In this document: one piece after another, positions 1 through 10,299 of the stretch
Numbering within the stretch: position 1 is the stretch's first letter
How the letters are laid out: each line of letters starts with the position of its first letter
DNA from: Sphingobacterium olei
Lineage (GTDB): Bacteria > Bacteroidota > Bacteroidia > Sphingobacteriales > Sphingobacteriaceae
Direction of reading: 5' to 3'
Assembly: GCF_005048855.1 (NCBI RefSeq)
Contig: NZ_SUME01000004.1
Location: 186,001-250,000, forward strand
DNA: 64,000 nucleotides
The notes under the pieces: model-generated
Told to the model about the DNA's origin: nothing
Seen by the model: only the letters and a program-made list of their open reading frames with translations
Database searches by the model: none
Translations under genes and position numbers: made by a program

Positions 1-3000
1 TCTCCATCAGCAGCTTCGTGTACTTCAAACTCGCTTTCAAATGTCTTTCTTATATATTTACGTATATCTTGATTGTCGTCGACGACGAGCATAATCGGCT
101 TATCCGTGACAATTTCAGCGAGGTCATTGAGTTCTTTTTTTGCTTCCGCTATCTGTTCTATATCTGTCTGTATCTCGTCCAAATCATCTTGTTGCACATC
201 GCTCATCAATTCGTCTAGAAATACGGAGTGTTCAGTAACGTCCTCAAAAATAAGATTACCTGCAAAATGTGCTTCACCTTTTAGTAATGTAAGTGTGAAA
301 CAGGTTCCTATGTCCTCTCCACTGCTATAGGAGATCGATCCTCTGTGTGTTTCGGCGAACTTTTTAACTAAAAACAGGCCGATGCCAAATCCTTCCTTAC
401 CGGCGCTGTTACTCGCATAATCGCGATGAAAAAGTTTGAAGATGCTGTCTCCTACCGTGTTAGGTATGCCGCATCCCGTATCGATGATTTGAATGGTCAG
501 TTTATCGTCCGTTTGTTTTATTAGCATCGTCACCTTCCCTCCACTGGGAGTAAATTTGATAGCATTATTGATCAGATTGAATAGACAGATTTCCAGTTTG
601 TCCCTGTCTCCCAAAATTCCACTATGCTCAAAATCGCATAAAAACTGATAATCTATTTGCCTAGAGACAGCATGCTGCTTAAAACATAGAAACACCTCAT
701 GGCATAAGCTAACAATATCTATTTTAACCAGTCGTAGCGTATCAAAATCGCTTTCGGCCTTTCGGAAAAGCAGCAGTTTGTCTACTAAACTGAGTAATCT
801 CTTTGAGTTATTATAGATATTGGTCAGCTCTCTGCTGTCGGCATGTGCGTCTGTTGTTCCTCTGTACAAAATCTCTTTTATTGGATTTACGATTAATGTA
901 AGGGGTGTTCGGAATTCATGTGCGATATGGGTGAAAAACGAAAGCTTCTTTTCATTGAGTTCACGCTCCTTTTCCGTTTCCAAATTCGCCAACCTAATTC
1001 TGTATTTAAGTTTTGTTTGGCGTTTCACGTAGACAAAATATAGCGATAGTGCAAAAATTGCCGACAAGGTATAGGCCGTATATGCCCACCAACTACGCCA
1101 CCAAGGGGGCAATACTTCAATTTTAATGATGCGTTCAGCGTTGTTCCAGATGCCGCTTGCATCTGTAGATTTAATGCGAAGCGTATATTTTCCTTCGTTG
1201 AGATGAGAATAGTATGCATTTCGCTGTTTATCCACGTAATTCCAGTCTTTATCCCACCCTTCCAAAAAGTAAGCATACTTTATTTTGTCTGGAAAGGAAT
1301 ACTCTAATGCCGCAAAACCAACGGAGACTACAGCTTCGTCATAGGGTATAGTTAAGCGTTGGATAGCCGACAGATCTGTCTTTTTATTTTCATCATAAAG
1401 TTGGAAAGAATTGTTGTTTATCAATAAGTTCGTTATTGCTATCCGAGGCGGTTTAATGTTGAGCTGTATTTGTGAAGGTTGGAAAACGTTGAATCCTCTA
1501 ATACCTCCAAATATCATCTCCCCATTTTTCAATTTTAATGCAGCATTATAGCTAAACTGGTTGCTCTGGAGTCCATCTGATTCATAAAAGTTTTGAAAAG
1601 TTTGACGAACCGGATCAAATTTAGATATGCCATTATAGGTAGATATCCAAAAATTACCGATTTCGTCTTCCAAAAGATTGAGCAACGTATTACTAGCCAA
1701 ACCGTCTGTATCCGTGAATCGTGTGTATTTTTTTGATATTTTATTAAATTTCAAAAGACCTCCCCCTTCTGTTCCTATCCACAGCGTATTGTCTTTTCCT
1801 TTGTGTATAAATCGTATCGGACTTCCAATCGAAAACGAACTGGTTTTCATTGTTGATAAATCAAGTCGAGTGAGGTCTGCCCAGCTTCCAAACCAAAATG
1901 TATCGTCGTCTTCTTCATAGATACTAATCACGTCATATATATCCACACCTAATGGGATGAACTGGTCTTTTTTACGATCTAGTATAAAGACCGATCCACC
2001 GTTAAGTGTAGATGCCCAAATATTGTTGCGACGATCTTTATAAAGCTGCCATACCGCCTGATTGGGATAGGTACTGTTAGGATAAAAACAGTTGTAGCGA
2101 GAGGTTTGTCCTGTTTTTTTATTTAATTTAATAATGCCATCACCATATGTACTTAACCAGACGTCGCTATGTCCATCTAATACAATACCAGTGATAAAAC
2201 CGTTATTTAGTGGTGTCGACACAGCATTCAGAGCTGTAAAATTAGTGTAAGCACTGAATTTGTTTTTGCGTCTATCCCATTTCATCAGTCCAGACCCATC
2301 GGTGCCTACCCATACATCTTGATTTTCTCCTTCAGCAAAGGAGAGTATAAAATCACTGGGGTTTATTTTTTTTGTTTGTAAATTACTTCTTACAAGTTGA
2401 AACTTTCCTTTATTGGTGTCAAGAATATTAATCCCTCCACGTAAGGTGCCGATCCAAGTTCGTGATTGATGGTCTTCGTAAACAGCGAAGACGGCATCAC
2501 TCGTTAGCATATTCTGGCCCTTTTGGCTAGCTATATAATCCATTTTTCCCGTATGGGGATCGATCCGCGTAATACCAGTACCATCGGTACACGCCCATAT
2601 TTTCTGATCTTTGCCCAAATGCAGGTTCACTACACGATTACTCGACAGCCCGTTGTCTTCCGTGTAATACGTAAAGTTGTTCTCGATCTTGTTAAAACGA
2701 GTTACGCCTTGATTGTTAGCAAACCAGATATTTCCATCATCAGAAATAGCCATAGAAGAAGCTGTAATGTTACCTTCTTTTTTCACCCGGACGATCCCCT
2801 TACCTTCGTCATAAAAACATATACCAACATGCTGAATGATTAGCCAGAGCGTGTCCTTATGTACTGCGAGCGAACTCACATTGTACGAAAATGAATTATT
2901 TCCTTCTATTAGGGCCGGTATGGTATACGATAAAGCACTGTTGTTTTCTTCAGACGGATTTAGTTTGAGAAGTCCGGCACGTTCACTCGCTGCGAAGAGT

Positions 3001-3425
3001 ATTTTGTCGTCGTAGCGTGCAAATTGATTGATTGCAAAATCGATGTGCTCTAACTGCCCGCTTTCTTTTTTTAATTGGAGTCTTTGGAAGTTGAGGCCAT
3101 CTTTTTCCAAAAGTGCCGCCCCTACCTTCGTTGCTACCCAGATCGTTCCCTCTGTATTTTCAATGATATCGGTGATGCGGTTGTCGGGTAAAGATTCTTG
3201 TTTATGAGGTTGATTTTTATATACTTTAAAGGTATAGCCATCGAATCTATTGAGGCCTCCATAGGTGCCAAACCACATAAAGCCATACTTGTCCTGATAG
3301 ATTTTTGTGACGTAATTATTAGAAAGACCATGCTCAATGCCGAGGTAGCCCGTATTTGTCTGTGCATACAGATTTAAAGAGGCGCATAACACATATATAA
3401 CAACGAGAAGTTTTGTACATTTCAT
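1..3425 (-). CDS. Hybrid two-component system regulator (HTCS), 3' end cut by the window
   Basis: One-protein two-component regulator that senses an oligosaccharide in the periplasm and controls the adjacent glycan locus. The start at 3425 gives a signal peptide (MKCTKLLVV... ending LYAQ). It is followed by a typical first propeller blade (EHGLSNNYVT, YGFMWFGTYGGLNR) and many further beta-propeller repeats, then a membrane segment near 1030-1080. The histidine kinase domain has AHEFRTPLT with the phospho-acceptor His at about residue 836, and ATPase motifs (LINNAIKFTPSGG, DTGCGIP, GFGIGLFLV). A receiver domain begins near base 100 (IMLVVDDNQDIRKY) and leaves the window; an AraC-type DNA-binding domain is expected beyond it. 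The frame is open over all 1141 visible codons. It is divergent from the GH16-SusC-SusD operon, the usual position for the regulator of such a locus. Family assignment is firm; the ligand is unknown. Confidence 0.95.
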   Translation of the reverse strand, partial: MKCTKLLVVIYVLCASLNLYAQTNTGYLGIEHGLSNNYVTKIYQDKYGFMWFGTYGGLNRFDGYTFKVYKNQPHKQESLPDNRITDIIENTEGTIWVATKVGAALLEKDGLNFQRLQLKKESGQLEHIDFAINQFARYDDKILFAASERAGLLKLNPSEENNSALSYTIPALIEGNNSFSYNVSSLAVHKDTLWLIIQHVGICFYDEGKGIVRVKKEGNITASSMAISDDGNIWFANNQGVTRFNKIENNFTYYTEDNGLSSNRVVNLHLGKDQKIWACTDGTGITRIDPHTGKMDYIASQKGQNMLTSDAVFAVYEDHQSRTWIGTLRGGINILDTNKGKFQLVRSNLQTKKINPSDFILSFAEGENQDVWVGTDGSGLMKWDRRKNKFSAYTNFTALNAVSTPLNNGFITGIVLDGHSDVWLSTYGDGIIKLNKKTGQTSRYNCFYPNSTYPNQAVWQLYKDRRNNIWASTLNGGSVFILDRKKDQFIPLGVDIYDVISIYEEDDDTFWFGSWADLTRLDLSTMKTSSFSIGSPIRFIHKGKDNTLWIGTEGGGLLKFNKISKKYTRFTDTDGLASNTLLNLLEDEIGNFWISTYNGISKFDPVRQTFQNFYESDGLQSNQFSYNAALKLKNGEMIFGGIRGFNVFQPSQIQLNIKPPRIAITNLLINNNSFQLYDENKKTDLSAIQRLTIPYDEAVVSVGFAALEYSFPDKIKYAYFLEGWDKDWNYVDKQRNAYYSHLNEGKYTLRIKSTDASGIWNNAERIIKIEVLPPWWRSWWAYTAYTLSAIFALSLYFVYVKRQTKLKYRIRLANLETEKERELNEKKLSFFTHIAHEFRTPLTLIVNPIKEILYRGTTDAHADSRELTNIYNNSKRLLSLVDKLLLFRKAESDFDTLRLVKIDIVSLCHEVFLCFKQHAVSRQIDYQFLCDFEHSGILGDRDKLEICLFNLINNAIKFTPSGGKVTMLIKQTDDKLTIQIIDTGCGIPNTVGDSIFKLFHRDYASNSAGKEGFGIGLFLVKKFAETHRGSISYSSGEDIGTCFTLTLLKGEAHFAGNLIFEDVTEHSVFLDELMSDVQQDDLDEIQTDIEQIAEAKKELNDLAEIVTDKPIMLVVDDNQDIRKYIRKTFESEFEVHEAADG

Positions 3426-3887
3426 AATTGAGGACGTTGGTATAATTGAAACTCAAAATAAAGATACAGTTATCTCATGTTTTTTGCAAATGTCTATTTA
3501 ACAATTTTAATATTGCCTGCTTTTGGTGGTATGCATAAGCTAGTTTATGATCGTTGTTTTGAGCTATTCTGATACCTTAAGATTAAGCTGCTTTTTAGGC
3601 ATCATATAAGAGATTCCCGCCTAAAAACCCTAGATAGGGTGCGTATTTTCTGCAATACGACGAATTTTACCCCTCTTTTTAGTGAATTGCCCCCTCTATT
3701 TCATTTCATCAAGTGCCTATAATTGTAAAGTCGAAATTGTCAAACTATAAATCGTTATTGTTTCGGCTTGCTAAAAACTAACCAAAGAAGTTCGACGAGA
3801 AGGATGAAATTATAATGTCAGATTATGGAATAATGGAATAGTATACAAGTTTACAATAGCCCCATAATTAACCCAATTGCATATTTT
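3426..3887. promoter_or_regulatory. Divergent intergenic region between HTCS and glycan operon
   Basis: This 462 bp gap separates the regulator from the operon it probably controls. It is AT-rich and has no credible reading frame. The only clear signal is the tandem element at 3659-3700, listed separately. No good TAnnTTTG box was found close to the operon start, which would fit a promoter that depends on an activator. Confidence 0.6.
3659..3700 (+). promoter_or_regulatory. Candidate HTCS operator, copy 1 (tandem repeat)
   Basis: The element starts GACGAATTTT and contains two half-sites about 22 bp apart: GAATTTTACCCCTC at 3662-3675 and GAATTGCCCCCTC at 3684-3696. A near-identical element lies at 14132-14170 in front of the second transcription unit of the same locus. 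Direct repeats two helical turns apart are typical of AraC-family binding, and HTCS proteins end in an AraC-type domain. Binding by the neighbouring regulator is an inference. Confidence 0.55.
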
Positions 3888-5021
3888 ATGAACAGATATA
3901 TCATATTACTTACATGTATTATAATATTTGCTTGCGGAAAGAGTAGCAATCCCAGTGGAGAATATCCTACGGATGAAATACCGACGCCAAAAGAAGAGGT
4001 GATCACCTTTAAGCTTGAGTCGCTTGAGGGGGTCGGTTATTTTAACGCTGTTTTAAAGTTTACCGTTACCGCAGGGAACAAGAATATACGCTCACGTGGA
4101 GTTGTTTATAGTACAAAGGAGAGTCCCACTAAGGAAGATGAGTTGGTTTTAGCGGCCAGCACTACGGGAAGTGGCTCTTTCGAGGTGCAACTGGACAGAT
4201 TGTCCGAAGGAAAGACGTACTATGTGAGACCATTTGCAGAAAAAACCAATGGAATCTTTTTCTATGGCGATCAGCAAAAGTTTGAGACGGTTAGTTATCC
4301 CGAGCCTACCGTATATTTAGATTCCCTGACTTTTCTCAATCAACAAACATTTGAAACTTATTGGAAGATGTTCTATCCCTGGGGCACAGATCACAATGGT
4401 TCAGCACGTATGTACGAAGGTCAGGTTAGTTTGGATGGTGCCGGCATGTTGAAGATAAAAGCAGATCGGACTGAGGTTTGGGAAGGGTACAGCACAGCCG
4501 ATCCATGGCTCCGCATTTTTTATCATTCCGGAGCTATACATGCTAAGCAGCAAATATTGGTAAATGATGAAAGACCTTATTGGGTTGTAAGCGGCGACTT
4601 CAAAGTGCCCACTATGGTAGGCAGTTGGCCCGCATTCTGGATTACGGGTGCATGGACTTGGCCTCCAGAAATAGATATTATGGAATTTAAAGGGAATAAT
4701 ACGAATTGGCAAAATACAGTAACCGGTCCAGATTGGCAAAATACCTCATGGCAAACCACGAAAACAGTAGTAGAAAATGCAGGCTCTTGGCATAATTACA
4801 AGTTGATCATGTATAAGACCTCTGCAACGCATGTAGCAGCAGAACTTTATATTGATGGACAGAAAAAAGCCACTCACACAGGAGATTTTGTCGGAAAACC
4901 TTTTTGGTTGATTATTAACATGCAGATGGAAGGCGCTAGTGGCGGACATGCCAGCGGCCCTCAATCAGCCGAAATGCAAGCACGAAATATATATTTAGCA
5001 GCCTATGATGTAATACCTTGA
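3888..5021 (+). CDS. Surface lipoprotein with GH16 endo-glycanase domain
   Basis: Predicted endo-acting glycoside hydrolase on the cell surface. The N-terminus is a lipoprotein signal (IIIFACGKSS, lipid Cys at about residue 16). Residues about 35-135 form a beta-rich Fn3-like module (SRGVVYST, EGKTYYVRPFA) that resembles the modules of the lipoprotein at 12842. The rest is a GH16 jelly roll: GSWPAFWITG, then EIDIME with nucleophile Glu261, Asp263 and acid/base Glu266, the ExDxxE form. It is the first gene of the operon, 51 bp before SusC, and would cut long chains outside the cell before import. GH16 includes laminarinases, agarases and endo-beta-1,3-galactanases; the GH43 and GH2 partners favour a galactan. 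The exact substrate cannot be read from the sequence. Confidence 0.88.
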   Translation: MNRYIILLTCIIIFACGKSSNPSGEYPTDEIPTPKEEVITFKLESLEGVGYFNAVLKFTVTAGNKNIRSRGVVYSTKESPTKEDELVLAASTTGSGSFEVQLDRLSEGKTYYVRPFAEKTNGIFFYGDQQKFETVSYPEPTVYLDSLTFLNQQTFETYWKMFYPWGTDHNGSARMYEGQVSLDGAGMLKIKADRTEVWEGYSTADPWLRIFYHSGAIHAKQQILVNDERPYWVVSGDFKVPTMVGSWPAFWITGAWTWPPEIDIMEFKGNNTNWQNTVTGPDWQNTSWQTTKTVVENAGSWHNYKLIMYKTSATHVAAELYIDGQKKATHTGDFVGKPFWLIINMQMEGASGGHASGPQSAEMQARNIYLAAYDVIP

Positions 5022-5072
5022 TATAATGAATTTTAAATTAGAAAGAAGATAAATTATGAAAACAATTATTAG

Positions 5073-8000
5073 ATGGACCAAAAATGTTTATTAACCAGTA
5101 TGAAAGTGTTATTTAATTTACGAACATGTTTAGGTAAACGACTATCAATGTCAGTATGCATTATGCTGATAGCTGTTAGCGCTTTTGCACAAGACGATTT
5201 AGTCCGTGTAGCAGGTATTGTGTCAGGAAGAGAAGGGCCGATATCGGGCGTTACCGTTGCCATCAAGGATGGCAAAACATTAGGCATTACAAATGATAAA
5301 GGGTACTATGAATTCAAAGTGCCCGGAAATGCCGTTATTACATTTAGGCACATTGCTTATGAATCTTTGGAAGCGAGATTGCAGGATCATCAACAGAATG
5401 CTCTCGGAGTATATGCCATTGAAATCCAGCTTGACGATAGGATAGGCGATGAATTAGAAGAAGCCGTCGTGGTCGGATTTGGTACGCAGAAGAAAGCGTC
5501 GCTGGTCAGCTCAATTACGTCTGTGAATCCAAAGGAATTAAAAGGACCCACATCAAATTTAACAACAATGATGGCTGGACGTATTTCCGGCATGATTGCT
5601 TATCAGCAGAGTGGGGAACCAGGTGCTGATAATGCCGAATTTTTTATTCGTGGTTTAGGATCTTTCGGCGCAGGAAAGGTTGATCCCCTAATATTAATCG
5701 ACGGAGCAGAATCTACCACAAATGATTTGGCTCGCTTGCAGGCCGATGATATTGCTGCTTTTTCGGTTTTGAAGGATGCAACTGCAGCTGCGGTTTACGG
5801 AGCAAGAGGTGCGAACGGCGTGATCTTGGTTACAACAAAATCGGGTACCGCAGGTAAGACTAAATTCAGTTTTCGTGCAGAAAACAGAATGTCGTCCAAC
5901 ACACGAAATTTCAAATTCGCAGATAATGTGACGTATATGACATTAGCAAACGAGGCTGCTTTAACCCGGAACCCACTTGCTATACTTCCCTATTCGCAAA
6001 CGAAAATAGATCGTACGGCCGCAGGCGCAGATCAACTCATATACCCAGATAACAACTGGATCGATATGCTCATCAAAGACTTTACAGTTAATCAGGGGTA
6101 TAATCTAAGTGCTAGCGGCGGTGGTGAAAGAGCCCGTTACTATGTTGCGGGTACATATAATATTGACAATGGTGTATTAAAGGTAGATGGAAGAAACAAC
6201 TTTAATAGTAACATTAAACTGAAAAACTATTCTGTACGTACTAATTTAGATATTAATTTAACGCCTACTACGGATGCGACTGTTCGTATGTATGGACAAT
6301 TTGATGATTATACCGGTCCAGTAGGTAGCTACGATAATAATGGGAATCGTATACATGGCGGGAGACATATATTCGAGCGAGCAATATGGTCTAACCCAGT
6401 GATGTTTCCGGCTGTATACCCCGCCTCGTTTTCTCCCTATACAGAGCACCCCCTATTTGGTGGGGCTGTAACGGGAGCAGGAAGTACTACGTTGCTTTCG
6501 AATCCCTACGCAGAAATGGTGAGAGGTTACGAAGTTTACAAAACCTCCACTTTACAACCCCAGATAGAAATTAAGCAAAATTTTGGCTTTTTACTGGATG
6601 GGCTTTCTGCCCGTGCAATGGGATACTTAAAAAGATATTCCTATTTCAACGTAGTTCGGCAATACAATCCATTTTATTATAGTTCGTATTTAAATCCGGT
6701 ATCAGGAAATGTTGACTTAACGGTATTAAATGATGGAGGGCCTTCGTCTATAGGTGTTACAGGATCAGAATACCTGAATTATTCCGAAGGCAGTAAAAAT
6801 TTAGATTCACGCCTGTATATGGAAGCTGCATTAAATTATGCTAAAAGATTTGGAGACAAGCATGACGTGTCAGGGATGTTAATCACGATCCTTTCTAGTT
6901 ATCAAACAGGCAACGCAGGAAGTGTACAATCCTCATTGGAACAACGGAATCAAGGTTTATCGGGGCGTTTTACATACGGTTACGATGATCGATACTTGGC
7001 GGAATTTAATTTTGGCTATAACGGAACAGAGCGGTTTGCCAGCGGTTATCGATTTGGATTTTTCCCGTCCTTTGGCTTAGCATATAGAGTATCCAATGAG
7101 AAGTTTTTTGAGCCTTTATTAAATACGATAAATGATTTAAAATTACGAGGTACTTTTGGATGGGTCGGAAATGATCAGATTGGACGACGGGAAGACCGCT
7201 TCTTCTATTTGTCAGAAGTGAACCTCAATAATGCGGGCTTTGGGTCTACTTTTGGAGAAAACAATTTTTATTCACGCCCGGGAATTTCTGTATCGCGTTA
7301 TGCGAATGAACGTATTACTTGGGAAAAATCAAGACAAGTCAATTTAGGGCTTGATGTATCTTTATTCAATCGGTCGGTTGAGATTATTATGGACGCATTT
7401 CATCAGAAACGATATAATATATTAGAGGACCGTTCTTTTCTGAGTGCTACAATGGGATTGATGGGAGGGATTCCGCAAGCGAATACCGCGGAGGCAGAAA
7501 GCCGGGGATTAGACGCTTCGGTTAACTTTAACAAGACCTTGTCGCCGAATTGGTGGACAACAATTCGAGGTAACTTTACATATGCTACCAGTAAAATCTT
7601 GAAGAAAGATGAACTCGAATATTCGGAAAATATGTCTTATCTATATCGAACGGGACATTCTGTCGCGCAGACTTTTGGTCTGATTGCTGAACGTTTATTT
7701 GTTGACGATGTAGAAGTCGCCAATTCGCCCCAACAGTTTGGTACCTATATGGGCGGAGATATCAAATATCGCGACATGAATGACGATGGGCAAATTACAC
7801 TGAATGATATGGTTGCTATCGGTTATCCGACCACACCGGAAATTACTTATGGTTTTGGTGGAACTATCGGTTATAAAGCTTTTGATTTAAGTTTATTCTT
7901 TCAAGGGTCAGCACGTTCTTCTTTCTTTATTAATGCAGAAAATATTGCACCTTTTGTAATTAATGGATCTGCACAAAATGGATTGCTAGATGTTGTAGCG

Positions 8001-8345
8001 GAAAGCCACTGGTCAGAAGAGAACAGAGATTCTTACGCATTATGGCCGAGGTTAAGTCCACAATTTGTACAGAATAATACATTACGTTTTGGAAGCAATC
8101 AATATCAATCCACATGGTGGATGCGGAATGGAACCTTCTTGCGTCTAAAGAACGTGGAGATTGGCTATAATCTACCGAGCGAAAAAACCACCCGATTTGG
8201 TGTCAACAGATTGAGAGCGTATCTCAGCGGTTCCAACCTGTGGGTGTGGAGTAAATTCAAGATGTGGGACGTTGAAATGGGCGGCCGCGGATTAGGTTAT
8301 CCCGTGCAATCTGTGTACAATGTGGGCTTGTTGCTGGATTTTTAG
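5073..8345 (+). CDS. SusC/RagA-family TonB-dependent outer-membrane transporter
   Basis: TonB-dependent outer-membrane channel importing oligosaccharides together with the SusD-like lipoprotein downstream. After a signal peptide (IAVSAFAQ) there is a carboxypeptidase-like regulatory domain (VAGIVSGREGPISGVTV), the plug domain (VVVGFGTQKKASL; PLILIDGAE; LKDATAAAVYGARGANGVI) and a 22-strand-type barrel ending YNVGLLLDF, whose terminal Phe is typical for outer-membrane assembly. At 1090 residues the length is normal. The start is uncertain: ATG 5100 (MKVLFNLRT) places the signal peptide better than 5073. A 12-codon frame (5056-5094) overlaps the start region in another frame. Substrate inferred only from neighbours. 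Confidence 0.95.
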   Translation: MDQKCLLTSMKVLFNLRTCLGKRLSMSVCIMLIAVSAFAQDDLVRVAGIVSGREGPISGVTVAIKDGKTLGITNDKGYYEFKVPGNAVITFRHIAYESLEARLQDHQQNALGVYAIEIQLDDRIGDELEEAVVVGFGTQKKASLVSSITSVNPKELKGPTSNLTTMMAGRISGMIAYQQSGEPGADNAEFFIRGLGSFGAGKVDPLILIDGAESTTNDLARLQADDIAAFSVLKDATAAAVYGARGANGVILVTTKSGTAGKTKFSFRAENRMSSNTRNFKFADNVTYMTLANEAALTRNPLAILPYSQTKIDRTAAGADQLIYPDNNWIDMLIKDFTVNQGYNLSASGGGERARYYVAGTYNIDNGVLKVDGRNNFNSNIKLKNYSVRTNLDINLTPTTDATVRMYGQFDDYTGPVGSYDNNGNRIHGGRHIFERAIWSNPVMFPAVYPASFSPYTEHPLFGGAVTGAGSTTLLSNPYAEMVRGYEVYKTSTLQPQIEIKQNFGFLLDGLSARAMGYLKRYSYFNVVRQYNPFYYSSYLNPVSGNVDLTVLNDGGPSSIGVTGSEYLNYSEGSKNLDSRLYMEAALNYAKRFGDKHDVSGMLITILSSYQTGNAGSVQSSLEQRNQGLSGRFTYGYDDRYLAEFNFGYNGTERFASGYRFGFFPSFGLAYRVSNEKFFEPLLNTINDLKLRGTFGWVGNDQIGRREDRFFYLSEVNLNNAGFGSTFGENNFYSRPGISVSRYANERITWEKSRQVNLGLDVSLFNRSVEIIMDAFHQKRYNILEDRSFLSATMGLMGGIPQANTAEAESRGLDASVNFNKTLSPNWWTTIRGNFTYATSKILKKDELEYSENMSYLYRTGHSVAQTFGLIAERLFVDDVEVANSPQQFGTYMGGDIKYRDMNDDGQITLNDMVAIGYPTTPEITYGFGGTIGYKAFDLSLFFQGSARSSFFINAENIAPFVINGSAQNGLLDVVAESHWSEENRDSYALWPRLSPQFVQNNTLRFGSNQYQSTWWMRNGTFLRLKNVEIGYNLPSEKTTRFGVNRLRAYLSGSNLWVWSKFKMWDVEMGGRGLGYPVQSVYNVGLLLDF

Positions 8346-8377
8346 TTATAAAATTTGAAAATAGGAAGATTCAAAAG

Positions 8378-10282
8378 ATGAAACTTAGAAAGATAAAAAA
8401 TACAATAATTACTGGCGCTATGATGACCGTAATGTTGTCTTCGCAGTCCTGCGATAGTTATTTGGACGTTGTGCCCGATAACGTATCAACTATAGAACAC
8501 GCGTTTAAGTTGCGGAATGAGGCGGAGAAGTACTTGTTCACTTTATATAGTTACCTGCCCAAAGACGGCAGCGTTAACAATATAGGGATGTTGGCTGGCG
8601 ATGAGATTTGGATACCATATCAAACCAGTATATATAGCGATGCATTTGAGATCGCTCGTGGTAACCAAAGTGTGTCCAATACGTACCGCAGTTCTTGGTC
8701 CAATATGTACCAAGCCATTCGGCATTGTAATATATTTTTGGAAAATGTAAACGATCTCACTAAAGTGCGTGACATCACAGAGGTAGAACGTAGAAGGTGG
8801 ATAGGAGAAGCCGAATTTCTTAAGGCTTATTATCATTTTCTACTTCTGCAGATGTATGGACCAATCCCATTGATAAAAACAAATTTGGATATAGACGCTA
8901 CAAAAGAGGAGGTCGCTGTTCCCCGAAATTCTGTCGATGAATGCGTAGATTATATTGTCGAGCTATTAGATGCATCCGCGGATAAATTGCCTTTGTTGAT
9001 CACCGACAGAACGTTAGAACTGGGACGATTGACGAGACCTATTGCCAAAGCTGTTAAAGCCAAAGTTTTGATTACCGCTGCTAGTCCGTTATACAACGGT
9101 AACCCAGATTATGCGGACTATCAGAATAAGGACGGCGAAGCATTATTTAATTCTACATTTGAAATATCTAAATGGGAAATAGCTGCTACAGCAGCCAAGG
9201 AAGCTGTTTTGTTAGCAGAGGAAGCGGGACATATGCTATTCAAGATGCCTGCGACACCATTTTCCTTGTCCGATACGACTATACTTCAATTGGACCTTCG
9301 ACAAGCTGTTTGCGAGAGATGGAATCCAGAACACCTTTGGGCCAATCCGAATAGTACGACGACCGATCTACAGTTACAGGCTATGGCACCACTTCATTTA
9401 GATCACAATCACAATAATGCGAGAAAAATCTTATCACCACCATTGAAGATTGCGAGGCAGTTTTATACACGAAATGGGGTGCCCATTAATGAAGACAAGA
9501 CGCTTTCTTTTACGGATGACACCCAACTACGTACAGCTATCCGTCAAGAGCGTTTTTACATCGAAGAGGGTTTCCAAACAGCTCGTTTACATTTTGATCG
9601 TGAGCCACGTTTCTATTCCAGTTTAGCTTTCGACGGCTCGACCTGGTATAAATACGATAGCCCAGGTAATTCTGATGTAAATACTTTTATTGTGCGTAGT
9701 AAAAGAACGGACTATGGAGGCAGTACACATGCCTTTCACTTTAACGTGACTGGATATTTCATAAAAAAATTGGTGGATTGGAACCAATCTATGAGTGCAT
9801 CTGGAGCATCGTATCGTTCATACCCATGGCCACAGATTAGACTAGCAGACCTATATTTATTATATACTGAAGCTGTAAATGAAGCATACGGGCCAGATCA
9901 TGCTGATGCGTTTACCTATATAAACAAAGTTCGTGAACGTGCGGGTTTAAAAGGCGTAGAAGAGTCTTGGACAAATTATTCTACTAATGCTTCAAAGTTC
10001 TCCTCAAAAGAAGGATTTAGAGAAATAATACGGCAGGAACGTTTGATTGAACTAGCGTTTGAAGGGCATCGCTTTTGGGACATAAGACGTTGGAAGAAGG
10101 CTGCGGAATATATGAATTCAGCTATTACCGGATGGAATATGCAGGGCGAAAATGCTATATCATATTATCAGATTAATACACTCTACCAACAGCGTTTCAT
10201 TACCCCAAGAGATTATTTTTGGCCATTATCTGAGAATGCTGTTATACAAAATAAAAACTTGGTACAATCTCCTGGATGGTAA
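8378..10282 (+). CDS. SusD/RagB-family glycan-binding lipoprotein
   Basis: Surface lipoprotein that caps the SusC channel and binds the incoming glycan. A lipoprotein signal ends SSQSCDSYLDVVP, with the lipid Cys at about residue 26. The body is the alpha-helical TPR-like SusD fold: SEWK-like helices (WSNMYQAIRHCNIFLENV), GEAEFLKAYYHFLLLQMYG, and the C-terminal signature RQERLIELAFEGHRFWDIRRW. It ends near residue 634, normal for larger SusD members. It follows SusC by 32 bp and is surely co-transcribed. Family certain, ligand inferred from the locus. Confidence 0.95.
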   Translation: MKLRKIKNTIITGAMMTVMLSSQSCDSYLDVVPDNVSTIEHAFKLRNEAEKYLFTLYSYLPKDGSVNNIGMLAGDEIWIPYQTSIYSDAFEIARGNQSVSNTYRSSWSNMYQAIRHCNIFLENVNDLTKVRDITEVERRRWIGEAEFLKAYYHFLLLQMYGPIPLIKTNLDIDATKEEVAVPRNSVDECVDYIVELLDASADKLPLLITDRTLELGRLTRPIAKAVKAKVLITAASPLYNGNPDYADYQNKDGEALFNSTFEISKWEIAATAAKEAVLLAEEAGHMLFKMPATPFSLSDTTILQLDLRQAVCERWNPEHLWANPNSTTTDLQLQAMAPLHLDHNHNNARKILSPPLKIARQFYTRNGVPINEDKTLSFTDDTQLRTAIRQERFYIEEGFQTARLHFDREPRFYSSLAFDGSTWYKYDSPGNSDVNTFIVRSKRTDYGGSTHAFHFNVTGYFIKKLVDWNQSMSASGASYRSYPWPQIRLADLYLLYTEAVNEAYGPDHADAFTYINKVRERAGLKGVEESWTNYSTNASKFSSKEGFREIIRQERLIELAFEGHRFWDIRRWKKAAEYMNSAITGWNMQGENAISYYQINTLYQQRFITPRDYFWPLSENAVIQNKNLVQSPGW

Positions 10283-10299
10283 AATAATAAATAAAAGTT

